Assembly: GCF_013315265.1 (NCBI RefSeq)
Contig: NZ_JABUFE010000006.1
Location: 62,001 to 126,000, forward strand
Length of the DNA: 64,000 nucleotides
Source of the DNA: Parasulfitobacter algicola
Lineage (GTDB): Bacteria > Pseudomonadota > Alphaproteobacteria > Rhodobacterales > Rhodobacteraceae
Reading direction: 5' to 3'
The notes under the pieces were generated by a model. It had not been told where the DNA came from, searched no databases, and was given only the letters and a program-made list of their open reading frames with translations. This document shows, one piece after another, positions 1 to 13,006 of the stretch (position 1 is the first letter of the stretch; each line of letters opens with the position of its first letter). A program made the translations under genes and the position numbers.

Positions 1-1
1 T

Positions 2-3924
<3,923 letters not shown>

Positions 3925-4033
3925 AAAGTTTTGTGCTAATTTGTTCACAAATGTTCCTAAAAAGTTCTTTACATCGATTAAGAAAAATGAGAACAAAAGG
4001 TTAACACAGACATCAGATCAAAGGAGATAACCC

Positions 4034-4156
4034 ATGTTGAACGATGTAAAAGACGCTTTCGTCCGGTCATCCGATACGCTTCTGCTAGATGCAGTTGGGG
4101 CAGGTGCTTTGATTGTGATGCTGTTCGTTGGATTACTGGTGCCCGGTCTTTTATGA
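4034..4156 (+). CDS. 40-residue single-pass membrane protein downstream of recG
   Basis: A very short gene with a strong Shine-Dalgarno sequence (AAGGAGATAACCC directly before the ATG). The product begins MLNDVKDAFVRSSDTLLLDA and then has a hydrophobic stretch from about residue 17 to the end, VGAGALIVMLFVGLLVPGLL, which can span the inner membrane once. There is no domain to name. The good ribosome site, the clean charged N-terminus and the position about 110 bases after recG argue that it is a real gene. I infer an inner-membrane location; the function is unknown. Confidence 0.6.
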   Translation: MLNDVKDAFVRSSDTLLLDAVGAGALIVMLFVGLLVPGLL

Positions 4157-4306
4157 CCGTTTCTTCCTGCCTGCGGTCTGTATCGCAAGTCCCGCATCTT
4201 GTCCCCAACTTTGATGTGTTTGACTGAATACTGCCTTGTTTCAAGTCCCTAGGGTGATCTGTCCTTCACCCGACTGAATTTGCGATACGATAGATACGCC
4301 ACCTTT

Positions 4307-4343
4307 CGCCGCCATCCCAGCTTGGATGTGCGGCGATTTTTTT
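4307..4343 (+). terminator. Intrinsic terminator
   Basis: An arm CGCCGC (from 4307) pairs with GCGGCG (4330-4335), and an inner ATCC pairs with GGAT. A run of seven T follows. This is a classic Rho-independent terminator on the + strand, about 150 bases after the stop of the 40-residue gene. It could end the ligA-recG transcript or a short untranslated RNA. Confidence 0.65.
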
Positions 4344-4497
4344 CTGTATGTTGGAATTCTCTAATCAAGCAGGTCGTTAAGCATCGCATGGCTCCTTCAG
4401 GCGATCCAGTCCATGCCACTCACACATGCAAACATACAGCGTTTCTAGATCAGTATCGGTCAATCGCAGTTTTTCAAACGGTAGGATGATCGCACTC

Positions 4498-5252
4498 TCA
4501 GGCTCGCATCTGCGCCGCAAAAGGGGAAAGAGGGGTAGATTCCGGCTGAGTGCAGGATACGTTGATGAGATTAATGGTTTCACCATGTCGCGCGGCGGGA
4601 AAGAACTGGCCATCGCTAGACGCGGTGACGCCGCCACCCCAATGTATCGTCATTGGCAAGTGTGATTTTGCTGTGATCACAGTTGCGAGCGCCCGATTTA
4701 TGACACCGCTTTCAATGTGGCAGCGAGACATACGTGATGGCTGAAAGAAGTCACGTGTGTTGGTCGCTTCGGCCATATTGTTTAAACCAAGGTTGCCGAA
4801 GCCAAACGAACCCTACTGATGATACCACCGACCATTTCTTTCAAAAGACCATCCAGCCGGTCTCTTTCTTTATTGCTGAGCTGACCTGCGATCCGGCTTT
4901 ATATGCGGCGCTCTGCCGCGACAAGAGCGTCTGCACACAGCCGCTCCACAAACGAGACACCCGGCAGGATCGTCTGGGTGCGGTGACATTGTTCGACAAA
5001 TTTCTGCGCCGACTCCTTGTTTGAATGACCAGTCTCTGCCTCGTTTTCAAGCCAGACCTTAAGATCACGCGCGCCCCGCCCCGAGAACATCCGGTAGCCA
5101 TAGATCGACCGAAGCTCGATAAGATGCGCACGCCTCGTTTCTGTCCGATGGGCATAATCGATCAGATCGTCGGGATTCAGTCCAAGCTGAGCAACCAAAA
5201 ACCTTGTGAGTGACTCGGGGCATCTTTTCCCCCTGTGACAACAATCGCCCAA
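4498..5252 (-). pseudogene. Tn3-family transposase remnant with a large internal deletion
   Basis: Two pieces of a Tn3-type transposase survive on the minus strand. The 5' piece (5252 to about 4840) resembles the N-terminal DUF4158 region: AQLGLNPDDLIDYAHRTETR, RSIYGYRMFSGRGARDLK, then LPGVSFVERL and AAERRI, a stop at 4899-4901, and read-through SRIAGQLSNKERDRLDGLLK. The 3' piece (4776-4498, another frame) resembles the C-terminal catalytic core: GNLGLNNMAEAT just upstream and HLPMTIHWGGGVTASSDGQF. In an intact enzyme of about 1000 residues these blocks lie some 500 residues apart, so the middle is missing. With a stop, a frameshift and no C-terminus it cannot be active. Confidence 0.75.
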
Positions 5253-5394
5253 GGCAGATGGTTCACAGTCGTTGGATATCCAGCGCGATGCACTGATCGC
5301 CGCAGGCGTTGCTGAGGATCAGATATAGTCGGACCTCGCATCTAGTTTGATGAGTTTTTCAACTTTATGACGAACTGGATGGAACCAATCCAAG

Positions 5395-5637
5395 ATGAAT
5401 ACGACCAAGCAAGGCCGTACGATTGAAATCCTACACTGGGGCGTGGGCTTGGCGGCGTGTGCAGCTCTACTTTTTGTCTTGGTTGCTGCTCTAATTTTCT
5501 ATGTGGATGACGATAGCGAAACCTCAGTGCTGTTTGCGTTGGCTTTTCTCGTGCCGCTGATTATTTGCTCAGGCTTATACCTAGCCGCAGTTATGCCATT
5601 TCTGGGGCCAAAAAGGGGTTACAGGCGCGGCTTTTAA
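5395..5637 (+). CDS. Small two-helix membrane protein, hypothetical
   Basis: The 80-residue product has two hydrophobic segments, about residues 14-36 (LHWGVGLAACAALLFVLVAA onward) and 46-68 (LFALAFLVPLIICSGLYLAA), separated by the acidic loop YVDDDSE. It ends in a basic tail, KRGYRRGF. This topology is plausible for a small inner-membrane protein. I see no family signature and only a weak ribosome-binding site, so it may be a chance reading frame next to the decayed transposon. Confidence 0.4.
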   Translation: MNTTKQGRTIEILHWGVGLAACAALLFVLVAALIFYVDDDSETSVLFALAFLVPLIICSGLYLAAVMPFLGPKRGYRRGF

Positions 5638-5805
5638 CTATTAAGTGCGAAGGCGAAAAAAGATAACCAGAAATGTCGGGTCTCTTTATTGTGGAAAGCT
5701 CCAAGCGTTTCGATTGGGTTCGGAAGCTGGTATTTGTTCCTTCGCCTTCTTTGTGGTGTCGGCACTCATGCACTGACTGCGCAGGGCAGATAACGCGGCC
5801 GGAAT

Positions 5806-7611
5806 TCAGTCTTCGATTTCAATGCGGTCGTGCTCTATCCCGTCGACGTCGTAGGCGCGGTAGATCATACGGTCGTCGTCGCGCATGACGTCGATGATCT
5901 GGAACATCTGCCGCTCTTTCACGGACAGCTCGATATAGTCGTGGCTGTCGATCTCGTAGAACTTCTCTCCCGCGCTGGAGACGACATAGTAGATGCCGCC
6001 GTCATCGACCGTCGAGACCTCGCCGCCCAGCATCGGATGAGTGCGCATATAACCGTGGTCGTGGCCCTGGAAGACCATCGAGATGACGTCGTTCTGTTCC
6101 CAGGTGGGCATCCAGTTTTCGGTGATGTGGCCATAATAGCGGCCCGGGCGCGACGTGTAGGCGGCATGGTGGGTGAACACAAAGGAGAAATCGTCGGCAG
6201 CGTCTTCAAGGGCCGTTGGCAGCCAGTCGCGCTGTTCGCCGTTCCAAGCATTGCTGTCAAGCATGATGAAAGTGTTGCCACCGAATTCGAAGTGGTAGGC
6301 GAGCTCTGCGGGGATCCTTTCGGGCCCGTTTTCGGGCAGGCGGAATGTGGCGCGGTAATAGGCAGGATCGTCATCGGGCAGGTATTCGTGATTGCCCGCG
6401 ATCGGTGCAAGGGGGATCGACCGGCCCGCATCGCCGAGGGCGGCGAAAAAATCGTCCCATTGATCGGCATCGTTGCCGCGGCTCACTAGGTCTCCACCGA
6501 AGATTAGAAGGTCGATATCGGGACGCATCCGCATGAGTGTGTCCATGACGCTTTCGAACCGGTCGAAGCCTTCCTGGACGTCGCCGATATAGGCAAACGA
6601 CATGGGGTGTTCGCCGCTGCGCGCTGTCTCGAACGTCGCAGCGGAGGACCAGCCGGTTTGGTCAGAGCCGACGGCGTAGGTATATTCAGTGCCGCGTTCC
6701 AGATCATCGAGGAGTACGCTGTGGCGGTGGACTGCTGTCTGGTTGACAACACGCCGGCTTTCCACGACGGCGGTGTTGGCGGGGAAAATCTGCGGGTCGG
6801 GCCGGCTCGGGGCGTTATAGTCCTCTGCCAGCCAGAGGGCGACGGATTGGTCCGTGACGGAAGTACTGGTGCGCCAGTTGACGGCCATCTGTTCGCGCGG
6901 GTTTTCAGCGATCGTCAGGAAAATTTGATCGGGGCGGTTGGTCGCCGGGTGGTCTGTTTCATGGAACGCGCCGTAGATCGCAGCGGCGGAGCGCCGGTCG
7001 GATGGGGTGCGAATAAGCGTCATGCCTTCGAGTTCCGGCGAGACAGCATCCAGCGTGACGGAGCGGTCGACATAGGTCAGCGCCCCCAGTTCCAGTGTGC
7101 CGGTGTTGAGGGTGTCGGGGACGAGGTTAGTGATCTGAGCCGGTGCGATCTGGCCCTGAGGGGTAACGCCGATGAAGTAGTGTTCGCGGACCACGCGGAG
7201 GGCGTGGATGCCGAGCCCGACCTCTCCAGCCGGGTAGTCGCGGCGCCAAACGTCAAAGTTGCGCTGGTAGGCCTCGGCCGAGAAATTGGTGCGGTCGAAG
7301 CCTTGGTCTTGTAGCCAGAAGGGTTCGTTCACTTCATCGAGGCGGGTGTCGCGAAAAATGTAAACGGTGACAGGTTCCTGCGCCGTGAAGATGATATAGC
7401 CGGTGGCAAAGAGGGCGCGCTCGTCCTCGGTGAGGAGGGCTTCGAAATCGCCTGACTCGGCATCGATGATCTGCTCTGGCGCGAGGGTTTGCAGGAAGCG
7501 GTTCTTAATCGCGTCTGTTGTGTCAGCGATCGGGTCCGCGCTCGCCATAACTGCGGCAGTCCAAGCCGCAAAACTGATCGCTAAGAAGAAGGATTGGCGA
7601 ACAGATTTCAT
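5806..7611 (-). CDS. Exported purple-acid-phosphatase-like metallophosphoesterase
   Basis: The 601-residue product starts with a signal peptide (MKSVRQSFFLAISFAAWTAA, cleavage near ASA-D at 23-26). A long N-terminal region of about 230 residues follows that I cannot name, then a fibronectin-like domain typical of purple acid phosphatases. The metallophosphoesterase domain from about residue 340 carries all metal motifs: GDVQ, GGDLVSRG, GNHE, FTHHAAY and GHDHGYMRT. The enzyme should hydrolyse phosphate esters in the periplasm or outside the cell; the substrate is unknown. A GGAG site precedes the ATG. It stands alone with long flanking gaps. Confidence 0.85.
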   Translation of the reverse strand: MKSVRQSFFLAISFAAWTAAVMASADPIADTTDAIKNRFLQTLAPEQIIDAESGDFEALLTEDERALFATGYIIFTAQEPVTVYIFRDTRLDEVNEPFWLQDQGFDRTNFSAEAYQRNFDVWRRDYPAGEVGLGIHALRVVREHYFIGVTPQGQIAPAQITNLVPDTLNTGTLELGALTYVDRSVTLDAVSPELEGMTLIRTPSDRRSAAAIYGAFHETDHPATNRPDQIFLTIAENPREQMAVNWRTSTSVTDQSVALWLAEDYNAPSRPDPQIFPANTAVVESRRVVNQTAVHRHSVLLDDLERGTEYTYAVGSDQTGWSSAATFETARSGEHPMSFAYIGDVQEGFDRFESVMDTLMRMRPDIDLLIFGGDLVSRGNDADQWDDFFAALGDAGRSIPLAPIAGNHEYLPDDDPAYYRATFRLPENGPERIPAELAYHFEFGGNTFIMLDSNAWNGEQRDWLPTALEDAADDFSFVFTHHAAYTSRPGRYYGHITENWMPTWEQNDVISMVFQGHDHGYMRTHPMLGGEVSTVDDGGIYYVVSSAGEKFYEIDSHDYIELSVKERQMFQIIDVMRDDDRMIYRAYDVDGIEHDRIEIED

Positions 7612-8250
7612 TGAAAAGCTCCAGAGTTTGACGTGATCATAGCTAGGATTATTTTACGACAGATTTATGACATGGACATTAGGGCACGACGCGATCTAAT
7701 CGATGATTTGCAGACGCCCATCCGACGACTGCGAGCCAACATGGCCGGCGCAAATTTTTGGAGCAGCTAAACCTCGGTAATTGGCGGTGCCTGATTGGAG
7801 CAGCTAAACCTCGGTAATTGGCGGTGCCTGATTATGGATATCGTTCCAACCAACTGCGCCCATGTGGACTCGACCAAAATGTCTCGCCCCGTCAAACGGC
7901 ATTCCTTTTGGGTTTCAGAACGCTCATACGGCAGGTTCAGACTTGTACGAAATCCCATGCTGCCTGTGCAGCACAAACTGTTATAGCTGCCATTCATGCA
8001 CCGCGCAGCATCGGTGAATCTGGGCTCTTCCGGCACCTGCACCGCGATCTTTACGAACGACCGGTTCAAGAAACACTACCGTTCGTTGCATGAAGCATGA
8101 ACTGTTAAGACGCCGACAAAGAGTGCATTCGCTGCGACTGCGCCAATGGCCGCTTTTCGAAGCCAGATGATGAGCGTCGATCTGTTCAGAACAAGCTACT
8201 TACCGACTTTCCGGAAGATTGTGATCCAGGTTAGTCGGCGGAAGCTGGTT
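7612..8250. other. Gene-free stretch with a tandem duplication
   Basis: About 640 bases between two minus-strand genes. Apart from the 37-base tandem repeat annotated separately, I see no supported gene. Reading frames of 60-100 codons on both strands lack ribosome sites and recognisable motifs. The promoter of the phosphoesterase gene should lie at the low-coordinate end. Confidence 0.5.
7758..7831. repeat. Perfect 37-base tandem duplication
   Basis: The unit beginning TTGGAGCAGCTAAACC occurs at 7758-7794 and again at 7795-7831 with no mismatch, and the first two bases of a third copy follow. Perfect identity implies a recent slippage or duplication event. It lies about 150 bases upstream of the phosphoesterase start. 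Confidence 0.95.
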
Positions 8251-10830
8251 CTAATCATCTGGACGTGAGAAAGCAGAACTCATCGCTTTGACAAGACTTT
8301 CGGCAGTGAAAGGTTTTTTAGCGATGATCGCAGGTGGATAGCTGGCCGTTATACTTTCGGTGTCACCATAGCCAGTCGCGAGCACAAAAGGGATGTTGCG
8401 GTCCGCCAAAACCTGCGCGACAGGAAGGGACGTCTGGTCACCCAAATTTACATCAAGAAGCGCGAAGGTGATTGTGTTAGCCTTAAGAACAGCCAGCGCA
8501 TCGGCGACAGAGCTGGACATGTGAACATTGTCCGCTCCGTTGTCTTTGAGAATATCGGAGGCATCCAGCGCGATCACCATATTGTCCTCAACCACCAGGA
8601 CGTCGCCGCTCAGGTTTAATGATCGGCTTTCTTTGTTGTCCACGATACTCAGGCTGTCGTCTGCAACAATCTCTTGGATATCAGAAATGGCAGTAGATGG
8701 GATCATGATGTCTGCTTCAAATCCGGTCATAAGATAACGCGTTTTGACCGTACCCTTGAGTTCGTAAGGTATCGTTTTTTCAATGATTGTCGTTCCAAAT
8801 CCCTGACGGGATGGCGCCTTTACCGGTGGGCCACCAATTTCGCGCCATTCGATCTGCAACGCCCCGTCATCCTGAATACGAAGATCAATTGAAATTCTTC
8901 CAGAACGGTCCGTCAGCGCGCCGTATTTAGCGGCGTTTGTCACCATTTCGTGGATCACTAATGCCATCGTTGAGAACGCATCAGGCCTGAGCATGGGCGC
9001 ATCGCCTGTGATCGACACGCGATCCTTCGCATCCGTCAGAAAGGCGTTCACTTCGACCTCAATCAGCTGTCTTAATGAACTGGGTGACCACTCCTGCCGT
9101 GTGAGTTGATCATGCGCGCGCGCCAACGCCTGCACGCGTCCGTCCAGCACTTTGGTGTAAGTTGCGACGTCTTGCGCGCCAGCCCGGCTTTGAGAGACCA
9201 AGCCTTGGATCAGATTGAGAATATTGCGGACACGGTGGTTAAGCTCGGCGATCAAAAGTTCTTGCTTGTCAGCGGCTTTCTGGCGGGTTTCATTCGCGTT
9301 ATCAGTCAGTTTCAGCACGATCTCGATCAGTGACACCCGCAACGACTCGCCTATTTGAACCTCACTGTCGGTCCAACGGGTCGACGTGTTCCTGACCATT
9401 TCCGACCACGCATCGAAACTTTTGCGAGGTGTCAGGCGTGTCCCGTTTGGGCCGACTTCGACCGGTTTGTTCGGGTCACCCGCCCATTTAACCGATTTGG
9501 CGACCTCGCGCCGGAAAAACACGATATAGTCCCGTGGCGTACGAGAAATCGGAACAGCAAGGACACCCGCAATATCAGCAGAGAAATCCGCAGCCTCCGG
9601 GTACAGCGCCGCAAGCCTGTGCGTCGCAAAGACCTGACCTGTCGGAGCAGTGTTCAGGAATCGTGCGAGTTTCTTGAATTCCACCTCGTCAGGTGCGTCC
9701 CCAATAGATGCATAGCGCCCATCTGAGTAAACCGCGACACCATCGTTTGCGATGAGGCCACGCAATTCGTCCGCGATCATCTCAAACCCATTGATAAGAT
9801 TTGTCCCACCGGAGAGTTGGATCATCAGATTGTCATGCATCTGCCGCGTTTCGCTGCTCTGAACGCGCGATGCTATGTCGATTTTCTGAACCAGCTCATA
9901 CGAGAAGAACTGCGCGAACAGCTCGATTGCAGTGCGCCGCTCAAAATCGACGTGGTGAGGCGCTTCGTGGTGGCAGGCGAACAAACCCCAAAGCTTTCCA
10001 TCTTTGATGATCGAGACTGACATAGAGGCTGCCACGCCCATATTCCGTAGATATTCCAGATGGATGGGCGACACGGCGCGCATTACAGACAACGACAGGT
10101 CCATTGGGATGCCCTGCACATTCGTGGGCGGGGTAATCGGCGATACCGCCCCGTCGACATCAGCAATAAGCCGCAGCGTGCTGCGCATATACAACGCGCG
10201 TGCTTGCTTCGGGATGTCACTGGCAGGATAGCGAAGCCCAAGAAAGGGCACCATACTCGACTTACGCTTTTCCGCGATGACCTCACCGGTACCGTCTTCG
10301 TCGAATTGGTAGACCATCACACGGTCAAAACCGGACATGACCTGAACAGCCATCGCGGCCTGATCACAAGCGGCTTTGATGTCATTGGCACGTCTTACCC
10401 GCGCGATCAAAGGCTGAACCAAACTCATTTCGTCGCGACTTTCGATGTCAATCTTGGGTTCAAATTCGAAGACATACGTTTGATCCAACATATGCACCGA
10501 CACGTCGAACAACTTGCCGTCGCCCAGAACGTCGTATCCAAACAGCCGGGACGAACTGGTCTCTACATTCAATAGTTGCAGTTTTGTACGTAGATCGTGA
10601 ACTGTCTTCTCAGGCAGCAAGTCCATCAACCGTCCACCGACTGCGTCGTCTGGCGAGACCTGGAGGATATCCTGCACATTTTCTGAGACATGATTAACCA
10701 TGAAATCAGAAGACGTTGCAATCAGACATCCATACCCCTGCACACCGCCCAGCAAATGGATTGGTTCCCGGTCACAATTGGTAAGATCAACCGCTTCGTC
10801 TGATGTGATGTAGTTTTGTTCTTCGGTCAT
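8251..10830 (-). CDS. bphP: Bacteriophytochrome hybrid histidine kinase (PAS-GAF-PHY-HWE kinase-receiver)
   Basis: This is a red/far-red light sensor. Cys19 in TNCDREPIHLLGGVQGYG fits the N-terminal bilin-attachment cysteine of bacteriophytochromes. The PAS domain is followed by a GAF domain with the signature YPASDIPKQAR near residue 205, then a PHY domain. The kinase is of the HWE/HisKA_2 type: phospho-acceptor ELNHRVRN near residue 530, then HEMVTNAAKYGAL and WREIGGPP. A receiver domain ends the protein, with acidic VVEDN, acceptor Asp in LLDVNLG near residue 790 and KKPF. It overlaps the upstream heme oxygenase gene by four bases (ATGA). The output partner is not in this window. Confidence 0.93.
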   Translation of the reverse strand: MTEEQNYITSDEAVDLTNCDREPIHLLGGVQGYGCLIATSSDFMVNHVSENVQDILQVSPDDAVGGRLMDLLPEKTVHDLRTKLQLLNVETSSSRLFGYDVLGDGKLFDVSVHMLDQTYVFEFEPKIDIESRDEMSLVQPLIARVRRANDIKAACDQAAMAVQVMSGFDRVMVYQFDEDGTGEVIAEKRKSSMVPFLGLRYPASDIPKQARALYMRSTLRLIADVDGAVSPITPPTNVQGIPMDLSLSVMRAVSPIHLEYLRNMGVAASMSVSIIKDGKLWGLFACHHEAPHHVDFERRTAIELFAQFFSYELVQKIDIASRVQSSETRQMHDNLMIQLSGGTNLINGFEMIADELRGLIANDGVAVYSDGRYASIGDAPDEVEFKKLARFLNTAPTGQVFATHRLAALYPEAADFSADIAGVLAVPISRTPRDYIVFFRREVAKSVKWAGDPNKPVEVGPNGTRLTPRKSFDAWSEMVRNTSTRWTDSEVQIGESLRVSLIEIVLKLTDNANETRQKAADKQELLIAELNHRVRNILNLIQGLVSQSRAGAQDVATYTKVLDGRVQALARAHDQLTRQEWSPSSLRQLIEVEVNAFLTDAKDRVSITGDAPMLRPDAFSTMALVIHEMVTNAAKYGALTDRSGRISIDLRIQDDGALQIEWREIGGPPVKAPSRQGFGTTIIEKTIPYELKGTVKTRYLMTGFEADIMIPSTAISDIQEIVADDSLSIVDNKESRSLNLSGDVLVVEDNMVIALDASDILKDNGADNVHMSSSVADALAVLKANTITFALLDVNLGDQTSLPVAQVLADRNIPFVLATGYGDTESITASYPPAIIAKKPFTAESLVKAMSSAFSRPDD

Positions 10831-11387
10831 GCGAGCGCACCCTCAACTGTAACTATCTTGGCGAACGCCGCCGCGAAAAGTTGGAATTGTATTCTTGTGT
10901 CTTCTACGATGCCATCAGCACGTGCGCTGCCAGGTGGCATAGCTGAAAGCGCACGACATGTTTCGGGCCACAGTTTCGGATCGATGGCTTGACTAAAATA
11001 TGTGTTTGCGCGTTGGACGCAGGGATCCGTCGATGCGCCCCATCGTTTGCGCAGGATTTTTGAACCAAGCCGGGATCCCGCCACCATATAATCGATGGAT
11101 AAGGGGTCGAGCGCAGATGGCGCCGGTAGGTCAACCGCATGTCGGTTCCCAGATACAATCTCAAGATCTGCGGTAAGCCCGTCGATCATGTCAGACAGTA
11201 CCGACGTAGAAAGCCCCTGATCCAACGATCGTGACCGCATCACAACAAAGCAGCAATGGTGTATTTGCAAAAACACTCTGAAATCATCCAATTGCGCAAT
11301 GTCGAGCGTCGTGATCATTCGATCCAGAAGATCATGATCCGTGCGTGTTTGCTCCCGAATCACGTGTCGAAAATCCATTTCCATCAT
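10827..11387 (-). CDS. bphO: Heme oxygenase, biliverdin supply for the phytochrome
   Basis: The product of about 186 residues resembles bacterial BphO: the proximal histidine region IREQTRTDHDLLDRM, the distal helix segment DYMVAGSRLGSKILRKRW, and a C-terminal DTRIQFQLFAAAF. The enzyme opens heme to biliverdin, the chromophore of BphP. The reading frame extends upstream to 11525, but that extension is asparagine-rich and unlike the family, so I start at the ATG of MMEMDFRHVIREQ. ATG codons at 11384 and 11378 are alternatives. The gene overlaps bphP by four bases, so enzyme and sensor are made together. Confidence 0.88.
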   Translation of the reverse strand: MMEMDFRHVIREQTRTDHDLLDRMITTLDIAQLDDFRVFLQIHHCCFVVMRSRSLDQGLSTSVLSDMIDGLTADLEIVSGNRHAVDLPAPSALDPLSIDYMVAGSRLGSKILRKRWGASTDPCVQRANTYFSQAIDPKLWPETCRALSAMPPGSARADGIVEDTRIQFQLFAAAFAKIVTVEGALA

Positions 11388-11876
11388 GGTCCCATGCCCC
11401 AAAAGCGAAGACCGATTTGGGTAATTGTTATTATTTGGTGTGGATGTCTCACAGCGCAGCATCTTTGTCATTAATCTATGACATACATATCCCATACATT
11501 TATTCATTAACAGTCTTTGAGCCATCCGCAGGCGTTACATCCGTACCGAGAGGATGGATTTCCGCTGATTAATGTTGGCTGAAGTTGCTCTGTGCTAAAA
11601 GTATCACCTGAGCAATCTGCAAAGCTGACGTCGGTGCAGTTTGCAGCATCATTCAAAAAAGGCTCGTTCCGGATCGTCCCTGCAGTTTGTTCGAATGTCT
11701 GTTCCTAAATACGAAATGCATTATAACGATATCTCTTGATTATCGTTACTCAGTAAAACGAGGTTAGCTACAGGGCAGGGCGGTCACGGTAGTAGCTCGT
11801 ACTGATAACCAAACACCGTTACACACTTGCTCGCTCAGCAAGGACTGAGATTAGAATTAATCACTAGGCTCGTGGG
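11388..11876. other. Gene-free stretch between bphO and the LacI gene
   Basis: About 490 bases without a supported gene. It should hold the bphO promoter at the low-coordinate end and the 3' end of the lacI-type transcript. I found no convincing terminator or conserved element. Confidence 0.5.
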
Positions 11877-12914
11877 CTACGTTGCTGTGAACCCACGATT
11901 TAGTGCGACACTCGCCCGCTCGACAAGCTCAACCGGCAGAGTCGTGATCATATTGCTTGCGTCATTGTCACCTGCAATCAACTCAAGCAATATCCGCGTT
12001 GCGCGCTCGCCGATTTCTGCGCGTGGTTGATGGATTGTCGTAAGTGCGGGCTGAGCCGTTCTGGAGAAAGCAATGTCATCAAATCCGACGACTGATACAT
12101 CTTGGGGGACATGAATGCCGTGTTCTGCCAGACGTGACATCAGCCCAATGGCCATTTCATCGTTTGCACAGAGTACCGCGTCTGGCATCGATCCCGCTGC
12201 GATCAAGACCGAGGCTGCCGCAATGCCGCTTTCGATCGTGAAATCGCCATCGAGAAACATGTCTGGCGAAACCTGAAGGCCAGCCGCTTTCATGGTACGC
12301 GCGAAGCCTTTGGCACGTTGACACGTCAGAATGTTGCTTACTGGGCCCCGCAGGTGGACGATACGACGATGTCCGTGATCGAGCAGATATTGCGTGACCA
12401 AGGCTGCTGCGCGGTCATTGTCTATTCCCACATGCGGCACGATCTGGTCGGCGAGGGCTTCCGAAACCGAGACAATGGGAAGGCGACGCCCCGGTGTTTC
12501 ACCGATCTTGGTCGCCACAGAAGCCGGCAAGTGACCGTTCAGCAGAAGCGCGCCGTCGGCTTGGCTATTGAGGAGGTTGTTGAGGTATTTCTCCTCGCGC
12601 ATATGGTCGTGGGCAGTGTGACCGATCAGGATTGTCTGACCCGCTGAAGAAGCAACGCGTTCGATCCCCGCGAGGATTTCCGAGAAGAAGGTGTTGCCGA
12701 TATCCGGAACTAGGACAACGATCGCATTTGACCGCTGTTGGCGAAGATTTCGCGCTGCAAGATTGAGCGTGTAGTTCGTTTGGCTGATCGCGCTGTAGAC
12801 GGCTTTGCGTGTAGAATCAGTGACAAGGTCTGGTGTGTGAATGACCCTGCTGACAGTGGCAGTCGATACCCCGGCAAGTTTGGCAACATCTCCGATCGTG
12901 GCGCGCTTGTTCAT
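11877..12914 (-). CDS. LacI-family transcription regulator
   Basis: The 345-residue protein starts with the LacI helix-turn-helix (ATIGDVAKLAGVSTATVSRV) and hinge, then a periplasmic-binding-protein-like effector domain with typical features such as VDGVSVVGFDD-like DVSVVGFDDIAFS and the region after DAVLCANDEMAIGL. A clear AGGG ribosome site precedes the ATG. It is divergent from the sugar importer operon that starts at 13043. Two palindromes in the shared region fit its operators. I infer that it represses the importer operon until a sugar or sugar derivative binds. Confidence 0.93.
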   Translation of the reverse strand: MNKRATIGDVAKLAGVSTATVSRVIHTPDLVTDSTRKAVYSAISQTNYTLNLAARNLRQQRSNAIVVLVPDIGNTFFSEILAGIERVASSAGQTILIGHTAHDHMREEKYLNNLLNSQADGALLLNGHLPASVATKIGETPGRRLPIVSVSEALADQIVPHVGIDNDRAAALVTQYLLDHGHRRIVHLRGPVSNILTCQRAKGFARTMKAAGLQVSPDMFLDGDFTIESGIAAASVLIAAGSMPDAVLCANDEMAIGLMSRLAEHGIHVPQDVSVVGFDDIAFSRTAQPALTTIHQPRAEIGERATRILLELIAGDNDASNMITTLPVELVERASVALNRGFTAT

Positions 12915-12986
12915 TCAATTCCCTTTTGTGCCAACGGCTTAGTTCGTTCTATTTCACCGAGCAATTATTCTTCTTTACAGTTAGAA

Positions 12987-13002
12987 ATGTAAAGCATTAC
13001 AT
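12987..13002. promoter_or_regulatory. Operator-like palindrome 1 (LacI family)
   Basis: The sequence ATGTAAAGCATTACAT is an inverted repeat with half-site ATGTAA and a 4-base centre. An almost identical copy starts exactly 20 bases later. Both lie between the divergent LacI gene and the ABC importer operon. Confidence 0.75.
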
Positions 13003-13006
13003 TCCT

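Noticed and set aside
5830-6489. 219-codon + strand frame
   Set aside because: It is the antisense of the phosphoesterase gene, a result of its codon pattern, with no motif of its own.
6607-7314. 235-codon + strand frame
   Set aside because: It is antisense to the phosphoesterase gene and has no start context or domain.
7758-7831. Start of a CRISPR array
   Set aside because: The two units abut with no spacer, and no further copies or cas genes are present.
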